Shown here: positions 1 to 4,963 of the stretch, piece by piece
How the letters are laid out: every line of letters starts with the position of its first letter
Numbering within the stretch: position 1 is the stretch's first letter
Assembly (NCBI GenBank): GCA_041674705.1
Contig: JBAYVF010000038.1
Coordinates: 1 to 5,010 of the forward strand
DNA: 5,010 nt
DNA from: Aquincolibacterium sp041674705
Lineage (GTDB): Bacteria; Omnitrophota; Omnitrophia; Omnitrophales; Aquincolibacteriaceae
Reading direction: 5' to 3'
The notes under the pieces: generated by a model
The model's database searches: none
Told to the model about the DNA's origin: nothing
The model's input: the letters and a program-made list of their open reading frames with translations, nothing else
Program-made: the position numbers and the translations under genes

Positions 1-6
1 CGGCAT
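1..6 (-). CDS. Probable start of the next gene, cut by the window edge
   Basis: Only two codons (Met-Pro) are inside the window. An ATG at 6-4 follows the kdsB stop codon (TAA, 11-9) after two bases. It is preceded by GAGGA (18-14), with 7 bases between AGGA and the ATG, which is good Shine-Dalgarno spacing. That arrangement is typical of the next gene in an operon and would make kdsB and this gene translationally close. The product cannot be read from two codons. pyrG (CTP synthase) or another Kdo-pathway gene is a reasonable guess, because these often neighbour kdsB and CTP synthase makes the KdsB substrate; that is inference only. Confidence 0.45.
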
Positions 7-8
7 TT

Positions 9-806
9 TTAATTCCTCGCGGGATTAGCGCCCGCTCTCAAGCCGTCACCCCTACCGGCTTGGAGTAAACGCGATTCCACTTCATGAAGATCCTCTTCCG
101 TGTCCACGCTGATGAAGTCATACTTCGTTTCGATCACGCGAATGGAACGGCCCCTTTCAAGGACCCTGAGCTGCTCTAATTTCTCGGTATTCTCAAGGAT
201 TCCAGGTTCCCAGGCAACAAATTTCAAAAGAAAATCGCGCCGGTATCCGTAAACTCCAAGATGTTTTAAAAAACTGAACCCCGTACCACACGGGGTGAAC
301 GCGCCTTCCTGTTTCCCCTGAAAGAACGGGATCGGGGCACGGGAAAAATAAAGCGCATTCCCTTCCGCATCACAAACGATTTTCACGACATTGGGATTCT
401 CGAAGCTGGCTTTATCTGTCATGCGCACGGCCAAGGTAAGCATTTCCACATCTTTCGATTTCTCAAAAATGCTCACCATCTCATCCAGCGCCTTCGGATC
501 CACGAGCGGCTGATCACCCTGAATATTAATAACGACATCCTGCTTGAAGCGGCTCATGACCTCCGCGATCCTTGAGGTCCCGTTCGGATGATCCTTACGC
601 GTCATAAACGCCCGGCCACCGAACCCCTCCACGCATTGCTGGATGCGGGTATCATCGGTTGCCACGATAACGTCTTCGAGCTTTTTTGCCTGCTTGGCGC
701 GCTCCCAGACATGCTGGATCATCGGCTTGCCGTTGATGGAACGCAGGATCTTTTCAGACAAACGAGTGGAACCTAAACGCGCGGGAATAACGCCAAGGGC
801 TTTCAT
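9..806 (-). CDS. kdsB: 3-deoxy-manno-octulosonate cytidylyltransferase (CMP-Kdo synthetase)
   Basis: This cytoplasmic enzyme couples CTP and Kdo to give CMP-Kdo and pyrophosphate, the activated donor for the LPS inner core. The 265-residue product has the family motifs in order: IPARLGSTRL (7-16), the nucleotide-binding start; ATDD (49-52); HPNGTSR (73-79); NIQGDQP (94-100), with metal-binding Asp98; FSRAPIPF (154-161); HLGVYGYR (182-189); LENTEKLEQLRVL (204-216); and VDTEEDL (234-240), with the second conserved Asp. I place the start at 806 because MKALGVIPAR matches the usual KdsB N-terminus. The frame stays open to an ATG at 866, but those 20 extra residues are translated repeat DNA. The Shine-Dalgarno site is weak (GGGG at 818-815, 8 bases from the ATG). 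It is slightly longer than the E. coli enzyme (about 248) because of a tail of about 15 residues after the last helix. Residues 17-18 are Ser-Glu where E. coli has Pro-Gly, but Lys19 is kept. It follows hldA in the same direction across a 139-base gap and is probably in one operon with it. Confidence 0.96.
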   Translation of the reverse strand: MKALGVIPARLGSTRLSEKILRSINGKPMIQHVWERAKQAKKLEDVIVATDDTRIQQCVEGFGGRAFMTRKDHPNGTSRIAEVMSRFKQDVVINIQGDQPLVDPKALDEMVSIFEKSKDVEMLTLAVRMTDKASFENPNVVKIVCDAEGNALYFSRAPIPFFQGKQEGAFTPCGTGFSFLKHLGVYGYRRDFLLKFVAWEPGILENTEKLEQLRVLERGRSIRVIETKYDFISVDTEEDLHEVESRLLQAGRGDGLRAGANPARN

Positions 807-815
807 TGAAACAGC

Positions 816-941
816 CCCAAACTCCAAATCCCAAGATCCAAATTCCAAGCAAATCTCAAAACCCAAATTCCAAATGGCTTTTGTTTAGCTATTTTGGATT
901 TGGTTCTTGTTTGGTTCTTGTTTCTTGGATCTTGAAATTTC
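816..941. repeat. CCAAAT heptad inverted-repeat element between hldA and kdsB
   Basis: This element fills most of the 139-base gap between hldA and kdsB. In the left half (816-875), CCA recurs exactly every 7 bases at 824, 831, 838 and 845, and again at 863 and 870. The right half (893-941) carries the complementary TTTGG/TTGGATC words. Two segments pair as an inverted repeat: CAAGATCCAA (832-841) with TTGGATCTTG (925-934), and CCAAATTCCAAA (863-874) with TTTGGATTTGG (893-903, one bulged base). Inside the right half the 11-mer GGTTCTTGTTT occurs twice in tandem (902-912, 913-923). The element could fold into a long imperfect hairpin in RNA. I recall similar CCAAATT-type intergenic repeats in genomes of uncultured bacteria but cannot verify this. 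No coding function is claimed. Confidence 0.8.
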
Positions 942-945
942 GTCA

Positions 946-1956
946 TTATGCTTTCTTAATTGCTTCTTCCAGCTCTCCGGGAGCGACGGTCGCAGTGCCA
1001 AGTTTCGCCACCACAATACCGGCAGCGAGATTCGATATCTTTGCGGCCTCTTGCATCTTGGCGCCCGCCGCCAAGGCGAGCGCAAGTGTCGCGATCACTG
1101 TGTCCCCCGCGCCGGAAACATCATAGACTTCGCGCGCCGCGGTCGGGACCCGGGTCAGCTTTTTATTTTTTTCAAAAAGAGCCATGCCATCCTCGCCCAG
1201 CGTGATCAACACGGAATCAAGTTTCAGCTTTTTCATCAATCCCCAGCCGACCGTTTCCAGCTCCGGAGTTTTGTAGCAGGATCCGTGTGTCCGCTCATAA
1301 CCGATATACGCTTCGCTGCGGTTCGGGGTGATGCAGGTCACTCCTTGATAATAGACAAAGTTTTTTTCCTTGGGGTCCACGAGTACGGGTTTTTTGAATT
1401 TCTTGGCAAGGCGGACGATCTCTTTGAGAAGAAAAGGCTGCATCACGCCTTTGCCGTAATCCTCCAGGATCACAACATCCATGCGCTTGATATTCTCGCG
1501 AACAAATTTCAGGATCTTAAGAAGGTCGGTCTTGGAGATATCGTCCGTTTTTTCACGGTCAAAACGGACCACTTGTTGGGAATGCGCGATCACGCGGGTT
1601 TTAAGGGACGTCGGGCGCTCCGGATCATAAACGATCCCTCCGGTCTCAATACCTTGCTTACGCATCACCTTGAGCAGCATCCGGCCATAAAGATCACGGC
1701 CCACGACCCCGCATGGACAAACCTGGCCCTGAAGAGAGCGGATATTGTTCGCCACGTTAAGGGAACCTCCCGGCATAAAGGATTCGCGCTCGACCTTGAC
1801 CACCGGCACCGGGGCTTCGGGAGAAATGCGCTTCACACTCCCCCAGACAAACTGATCCAGAATAAAGTCCCCGATCACGAGGATACGGGCCTCTTTAAAC
1901 CCGCCGACAAGCTCCAAAAAACGCTTTTTCTCTACTGATGTAAGGGTGTTTTTCAT
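946..1956 (-). CDS. hldA: D-glycero-beta-D-manno-heptose-7-phosphate kinase (single-domain RfaE1/HldA type)
   Basis: This cytoplasmic PfkB/ribokinase-family kinase phosphorylates D-manno-heptose 7-phosphate at C1, giving the 1,7-bisphosphate on the route to ADP-heptose for the LPS inner core. Visible in the 336 residues: VIGDFILDQFVWG (27-39) and RISPEAPVPVV (43-53), both typical of RfaE; PGGSLNVANNI (62-72), the first PfkB signature in a variant form; FDRE (132-135); EDYGKG (165-170); DPK (194-196); TPNRSEA (210-216); ITLGEDG (251-257); and DVSGAGDT (279-286), the second PfkB signature with the anion hole and catalytic Asp285. The protein ends after the kinase fold. The nucleotidyltransferase domain of the roughly 477-residue bifunctional HldE is absent, so a separate HldC/RfaE2 must act elsewhere. 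The start is supported by GAGGA (1967-1963), 6 bases upstream of the ATG. A near-consensus promoter lies about 50 bases upstream, so this is probably the first gene of the hldA-kdsB operon. Confidence 0.95.
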   Translation of the reverse strand: MKNTLTSVEKKRFLELVGGFKEARILVIGDFILDQFVWGSVKRISPEAPVPVVKVERESFMPGGSLNVANNIRSLQGQVCPCGVVGRDLYGRMLLKVMRKQGIETGGIVYDPERPTSLKTRVIAHSQQVVRFDREKTDDISKTDLLKILKFVRENIKRMDVVILEDYGKGVMQPFLLKEIVRLAKKFKKPVLVDPKEKNFVYYQGVTCITPNRSEAYIGYERTHGSCYKTPELETVGWGLMKKLKLDSVLITLGEDGMALFEKNKKLTRVPTAAREVYDVSGAGDTVIATLALALAAGAKMQEAAKISNLAAGIVVAKLGTATVAPGELEEAIKKA

Positions 1957-1962
1957 TTTGAA

Positions 1963-1967
1963 TCCTC
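1963..1967 (-). promoter_or_regulatory. Shine-Dalgarno site of hldA
   Basis: GAGGA on the minus strand, with 6 bases to the ATG at 1956. It fixes the hldA start. Confidence 0.8.
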
Positions 1968-2012
1968 AGAAGGAAACAGGCCATCCCCTTTGGGACGATC
2001 AAGGAAGGCCGT

Positions 2013-2041
2013 ATGATAACACCCCTTCCCCAGGGTGTCAA
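2013..2041 (-). promoter_or_regulatory. Sigma-70-type promoter of the hldA-kdsB operon
   Basis: Read on the minus strand, a perfect -35 box TTGACA (2041-2036) is followed after exactly 17 bases by TATCAT (2018-2013), a 5/6 match to the -10 consensus. Transcription should begin near 2006, leaving a 5' leader of about 50 bases before the hldA ATG. The box lies in the gap between the fmdB terminator and hldA, where a promoter is expected. An inverted repeat, ACACCC (2019-2024) and GGGTGT (2033-2038), lies between and partly over the boxes and could be a repressor site. No regulator is identifiable. Confidence 0.75.
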
Positions 2042-2053
2042 TGAAAGGAAACC

Positions 2054-2086
2054 TCTCTAACCCTTTCAAAATAAACGGGTTAGAGA
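2054..2086. other. 10-bp perfect hairpin upstream of the hldA promoter
   Basis: TCTCTAACCC (2054-2063) and GGGTTAGAGA (2077-2086) form a perfect 10-bp stem around a 13-base A/T-rich loop. It lies directly after the U-tract of the predicted fmdB terminator and 12 bases upstream of the hldA -35 box. On the minus strand it is followed by GGTTTCCTTTCATT, which is only moderately T-rich. It could be a back-up terminator, an mRNA 3'-end stabiliser, or an operator-like dyad for the hldA promoter. The sequence alone does not decide between these. Confidence 0.6.
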
Positions 2087-2123
2087 ATAAAAACACCGGG
2101 TTTTACCTTTGGGCATCACCCGG
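2086..2123 (-). terminator. Predicted rho-independent terminator after fmdB
   Basis: On the minus strand, CCGGGT (2123-2118) pairs with ACCCGG (2101-2096) across a 16-base loop and is followed at once by TGTTTTTATT (2095-2086), a good U-tract. It begins 22 bases past the fmdB stop codon. The stem is short (6 bp) but all strong pairs except one. It would end the DUF1846-fmdB transcript before the hldA promoter. Confidence 0.6.
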
Positions 2124-2144
2124 CATTCATCCGCGCTTGGAAAA

Positions 2145-2423
2145 TCATTTTTTCGGCGTGGAACAGGAAGAACAATCCCCGGAACAAGCCGAAGAGGAAG
2201 GCACTGGCTTATCCTTTTTAGCCGCTTCCTTGTATCCCTTGGAACGGTAATCCGTCTGGTAGAAACCGCTTCCTTTGAAAAGCACCCCGGCCCCTCCCGA
2301 GATCATGCGCATGGCCTTCGCCTTCCCGCACTGGGGACATTTCTTGATGGCCTTTTCGGTCATGGACTGATATTTCTCGAACCGGTGCTTACACGCCCCG
2401 CATTCATATTCATAAGTCGGCAT
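2145..2423 (-). CDS. FmdB-family zinc-ribbon protein
   Basis: A 92-residue member of the FmdB/CxxC_CxxC_SSSS regulatory-protein family. The N-terminus MPTYEYEC is diagnostic. One zinc ribbon is formed by Cys8-x2-Cys11 and Cys29-x2-Cys32, followed by the conserved segment containing FKGSGFYQTDYR (49-60). The family was named from a putative regulator of formamidase genes in Methylophilus, but its real role is unsettled, so no target is inferred. The C-terminal tail is basic then Ser-rich and ends in a second cysteine cluster, Cys80-x3-Cys84-x2-Cys87, beyond the ribbon. AGGGAG (2436-2431) lies 7 bases before the ATG. The gene starts 23 bases after the stop codon of the DUF1846 gene, with no room for a separate promoter, so the two should share a transcript that ends at the terminator downstream. 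Confidence 0.9.
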   Translation of the reverse strand: MPTYEYECGACKHRFEKYQSMTEKAIKKCPQCGKAKAMRMISGGAGVLFKGSGFYQTDYRSKGYKEAAKKDKPVPSSSACSGDCSSCSTPKK

Positions 2424-2446
2424 GGACTGTCTCCCTTGTGAAAAAC

Positions 2447-3961
2447 TCAGGCGTCATAAAGGCTGACGGTGGAAAAATCGGTGTCGCTGGTGACATTGAT
2501 CCCGAGACGCTTAAGGCCCTTGTCATCCCCGGAAGTCGGAATATGGGTCATATGCGCCTCACACCCGCTCAGCTCTTTAAGCTTCGCCATGGCGGCTTCG
2601 GCCGAAGGATTGGTAGCGGCGCTGATGCTTAGGGCCACCAAGATCTCATCCAGGTTCAGGCTGACCGCGTGAAAACCCATGATATCCTGTTTGAGACGCC
2701 CGATGGATTCGATCACGCCCAGCGACAGGAGGTGAATGCTGTCGGGGATCCCGGCAAGCTTTTTAACGGCGTTCAACACGAGGCTCGAGGCCGCGTGCAT
2801 GAGTGGCGTATTTTTTCCGGTCACGATCGTTCCGTCGTGGAGCTCGATGGCCGCGCCACAACAAATGCCTTTATTGCCCTCGCCAAGACGCTGCGCTTCC
2901 CGGGATGTTTCTCGTGCGGGAACTACGACGCGTCGATCCTCGCTCTTCGCATCCAGCTCCTTCATGAGAAGTTCGGTCCGTTGCGCCGCTTCTTTTTCCA
3001 CGTATCCCATGACGTATTCGCAGGAATAACGGAAGTACCGCGAGATCACTTCCTGAACCGCGGCCTTGCGAACAATTTCGTCATCCACGATCCCGAAACC
3101 GGCGCAGTTAACACCCATGTCCGTCGGTGATTTATAGACCGAACGATTCCCCATGATCTTTTTCAGGATCCGTTGAACGACCGGGAAGATCTCAAGATCG
3201 CGGTTGTAGTTCACTGTGGTCTTGTGATGGGCTTCGAGATGGAACGAATCGATCATGTTAACGTCGCCCAGGTCCGCGGTCGCAGCTTCGTAGGCAATAT
3301 TCACGGGATGCTTGAGCGGCAGATTCCAGATCGGAAAGGTTTCGAACTTCGAATACCCGCTTTCAAGGCCTTTTGTATGATCATGGTAAATCTGGGAAAG
3401 GCAGGTCCCCAGCTTGCCACTGCCAGGCCCCGGTCCCGTTACGATCACGATCGGGCTCTTGGTCTCGATATGCTCGTTAGCGCCGTACCCTTCAGGGCTC
3501 ACGATCATTTCCACATCCGTGGGATATCCTTTGGTAAACCGGTGCGTGTAAACGCGAACGCCGCGCCGTTCCAGCTTATTCTTAAAAATCTTGGCCGCTG
3601 GCTGATCGTTAAATCGTGTGATCACGACCGCGGTGATCCCCAGTCCCCACGTCTTCAGGTCATCGATCAGTTTGAAAGCGTCCGCGTCATAGGTGATCCC
3701 GAAATCCGCGCGGAGTTTCCGCCGCTCAATGGCCCCGGCATGAATACAGAGAATGATGTCGATCTTGTCTTTGAGCTTTTGCAGGAGACGCATCTTGACG
3801 TTCGGATCGTATCCGGGCAGGACGCGCGCAGCGTGATGATCGAAAAGTAATTTTCCGCCAAACTCGATATAAAGCTTGTTGCTGTATTTTTTGACCCGTT
3901 TCAGAATGGCTTCCGACTGTTCCTTCAGATATTTTTCATTATCAAAACCGGTCTTTTTCAT
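2447..3961 (-). CDS. DUF1846 / UPF0371 family protein of unknown function
   Basis: The 504-residue product matches my memory of the DUF1846 (UPF0371) family, whose members are about 500 residues long and cytoplasmic: KKTGFDNEKYLKEQSEAILKR-like start, IEFGGKLLFDHHAARVLPGYDP (32-53), and the central VTGPGPGSGKLGTCLSQIYHD region (174-194). The length is full. GPGPGSGKLGT (176-186) looks like a nucleotide-binding P-loop (GxxxxGK) but ends in Leu rather than Ser/Thr. Other recognisable stretches are AYEAATADLGDVNMIDSFHLEAH (223-245), SPTDMGVNCAGFGI (278-291) and TGKNTPLMHAASSLVLNA (381-398). No signal peptide or membrane segment is seen. Some members have been labelled ATP-dependent Zn protease; I see no HExxH motif and do not adopt that label. 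The ATG at 3961 has a strong Shine-Dalgarno tract GGGGAGGGG (3978-3970). It is followed after 23 bases by the FmdB-type gene, forming a likely two-gene operon. Confidence 0.88.
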   Translation of the reverse strand: MKKTGFDNEKYLKEQSEAILKRVKKYSNKLYIEFGGKLLFDHHAARVLPGYDPNVKMRLLQKLKDKIDIILCIHAGAIERRKLRADFGITYDADAFKLIDDLKTWGLGITAVVITRFNDQPAAKIFKNKLERRGVRVYTHRFTKGYPTDVEMIVSPEGYGANEHIETKSPIVIVTGPGPGSGKLGTCLSQIYHDHTKGLESGYSKFETFPIWNLPLKHPVNIAYEAATADLGDVNMIDSFHLEAHHKTTVNYNRDLEIFPVVQRILKKIMGNRSVYKSPTDMGVNCAGFGIVDDEIVRKAAVQEVISRYFRYSCEYVMGYVEKEAAQRTELLMKELDAKSEDRRVVVPARETSREAQRLGEGNKGICCGAAIELHDGTIVTGKNTPLMHAASSLVLNAVKKLAGIPDSIHLLSLGVIESIGRLKQDIMGFHAVSLNLDEILVALSISAATNPSAEAAMAKLKELSGCEAHMTHIPTSGDDKGLKRLGINVTSDTDFSTVSLYDA

Positions 3962-3969
3962 AGATCAAA

Positions 3970-3978
3970 CCCCTCCCC
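3970..3978 (-). promoter_or_regulatory. Shine-Dalgarno tract of the DUF1846 gene
   Basis: GGGGAGGGG on the minus strand contains GGAGG, with 10 bases between that core and the ATG at 3961. It is purine-rich and strong, and supports the chosen start. Confidence 0.7.
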
Positions 3979-4035
3979 TTGCGTGGCGCCATTGCCTTGT
4001 AATTTTTTGCGGGATCGATATTTGGGACGGACTGG

Positions 4036-4064
4036 ATTCTACCACGCGGAACAAAAAGAAAGAA
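4036..4064 (-). promoter_or_regulatory. Candidate extended -10 promoter of DUF1846-fmdB
   Basis: On the minus strand, TGGTAGAAT (4044-4036) fits the extended -10 pattern TGnTATAAT with one change. At 17 bases upstream lies only TTCTTT (4064-4059), a poor -35 box, which extended -10 promoters tolerate. The start would be near 4029, giving a leader of about 68 bases. Just upstream, GGGTTAATTGACCC (4066-4079) is a near-perfect 14-base dyad that could be an operator. Confidence 0.45.
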
Positions 4065-4077
4065 CGGGTTAATTGAC

Positions 4078-4100
4078 CCCTCGGGGTGTTTTCCCGAGGG
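4078..4100. other. Strong GC hairpin downstream of the DUF3108 gene
   Basis: CCCTCGGG (4078-4085) and CCCGAGGG (4093-4100) form a perfect 8-bp stem with a 7-base loop. It starts about 62 bases past the DUF3108 stop codon, on the transcript side. Neither side has an immediate U-run: on the minus strand GTCAATTAACCCG follows and only then TTCTTTCTTTTTG. It may be a weak or rho-assisted terminator or an mRNA-end stabiliser. Its 5' arm shares bases 4078-4079 with the neighbouring GGGTTAATTGACCC dyad. Confidence 0.5.
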
Positions 4101-4101
4101 A

Positions 4102-4145
4102 GTCATCCTGAGCCTGCCGGAAGACAGGTCGAAGGATCTCGAAGG
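4102..4145. repeat. Intergenic repeat of the CCTTCGA...CTCAGGATGAC type, with internal hairpin
   Basis: On the minus strand the stretch opens with two TCGAAGG complements (plus-strand TCGAAGG at 4129-4135 and 4139-4145) and ends in CTCAGGATGAC (4112-4102). From memory, CCTTCGACAAGCTCAGGATGAC-like sequences are a common intergenic repeat in many unrelated bacterial genomes. Here the middle is expanded and self-complementary. Outer arms ATCCT (4105-4109) and AGGAT (4133-4137) enclose inner arms CCTG (4113-4116) and CAGG (4125-4128). It lies between the DUF3108 stop codon and the GC hairpin. Copy number elsewhere in the genome cannot be judged from here. Confidence 0.6.
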
Positions 4146-4162
4146 TCGTTAACTTTTTCTAA

Positions 4163-4963
4163 CTAAGCGCCGGTGCCGGGTTCATAGCCGGCAAGCGTGG
4201 CGACAACTTCGCCCAAGACGGGGACCTTGACCTTCATCATAAGCGGGATGCGGCGCTCGTCCAGGCTCATCCACCCACGGACTTTTCCGCGACGGACAAA
4301 AAAGCCCTCGAACAGAATGATTGGTTCAACCTCAACCGCCTGGAAAACGCCCACAGGGTCGATCTTCATTTCCTGGACGCCATGCGTGACGACCTCAAGG
4401 TCCCAGTTTTTTTCATCCGCATTGACCGGGATCATAACTTTAGAATCGGGTTTTAAATCCTGGAGCCGGAGCCAGTAGCAACAAGAGATCTGGTCCTGAA
4501 CGTTCTTGGGAATGAACATTTCCTTACGACTGTTGTCTTTCCGGGAATAAAAACGGCCGATATGCGCATCCTGGTCATACTCCATCATCTCGTCCGTCCA
4601 GTAACGGCCCTCCTTGATCTTTTTTTCATAACGAAGGGAATGAAAATGCTCCGCGTCAATATAAGTATGGTGCGTGTCCCGGACCTTGTAGATCCAGTCG
4701 AGGATCGCGCGGGATCGAACGTTGATCTCGATGTGATAGGTCTCGCGGCCGTTCATCTTCACGAGTTCTTTCACCTCGGCCACCGCCTCCCCCACAGGAA
4801 TCCCGAGATAACTCACTTCGAACTTTATTTTTTCTCCGAGAAAAAGTTTTGCGGCGGGTTTTTCAGACGCAGGGAATGTTTTTTCGATTTCCGCAGCATA
4901 AGCCGAGAACGCCAGGAAATAAAAGAAGAGGGCGCTCCACAAACACCGGAAAATTATTTTCAT
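4163..4963 (-). CDS. DUF3108 domain-containing secreted protein
   Basis: The 266-residue protein has a clear Sec signal peptide: MKIIFR, a hydrophobic core (residues 7-20), then AYA-A with probable cleavage after Ala23. It is therefore exported, most likely to the periplasm. The mature part matches the DUF3108 family, a predicted beta-rich fold of unknown function: GEKIKFEVSYLGIPVGEAVAEV (43-64), a conserved opening strand pair, through to GWMSLDERRIPLMMKVKVP (230-248) and VLGEVVATL near the C-terminus. A Cys-Cys pair occurs in the middle (SCCYWLR). It is not a lipoprotein, as there is no lipobox. The ATG at 4963 overlaps a TGA of a possible upstream gene (ATGA), and GGA lies about 7-10 bases upstream. 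Family members often sit among envelope or lipid A genes, which fits this neighbourhood, but no biochemical role can be assigned. Confidence 0.9.
   Translation of the reverse strand: MKIIFRCLWSALFFYFLAFSAYAAEIEKTFPASEKPAAKLFLGEKIKFEVSYLGIPVGEAVAEVKELVKMNGRETYHIEINVRSRAILDWIYKVRDTHHTYIDAEHFHSLRYEKKIKEGRYWTDEMMEYDQDAHIGRFYSRKDNSRKEMFIPKNVQDQISCCYWLRLQDLKPDSKVMIPVNADEKNWDLEVVTHGVQEMKIDPVGVFQAVEVEPIILFEGFFVRRGKVRGWMSLDERRIPLMMKVKVPVLGEVVATLAGYEPGTGA

Noticed and set aside
807..866. Longer kdsB start at the ATG at 866
   Set aside because: The added residues (GFEICLEFGSWDLEFG pattern) are translated heptad repeat, and the conserved KdsB N-terminus begins at 806.
902..923. Short tandem repeat as a possible CRISPR or phase-variable tract
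   Set aside because: There are only two 11-base copies with no spacers, and they lie outside any coding frame. They are part of the larger inverted-repeat element.
907..1938. A 343-codon plus-strand open frame
   Set aside because: It lies antisense to hldA, which has all kinase motifs. The plus-strand peptide has no recognisable domain and is an antisense shadow.
3173..3850. A 225-codon plus-strand open frame
   Set aside because: It is entirely antisense to the DUF1846 gene, with no family motifs; a mirror of its codon pattern.
2447..3961. ATP-dependent Zn protease label for the DUF1846 protein
   Set aside because: There is no HExxH zinc-protease motif and only an imperfect P-loop; the old label is not supported by the sequence.
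3984..3991. TGGCGCCA palindrome in the DUF1846 leader
   Set aside because: An 8-base palindrome alone, with no flanking extension or U-tract, is expected by chance.
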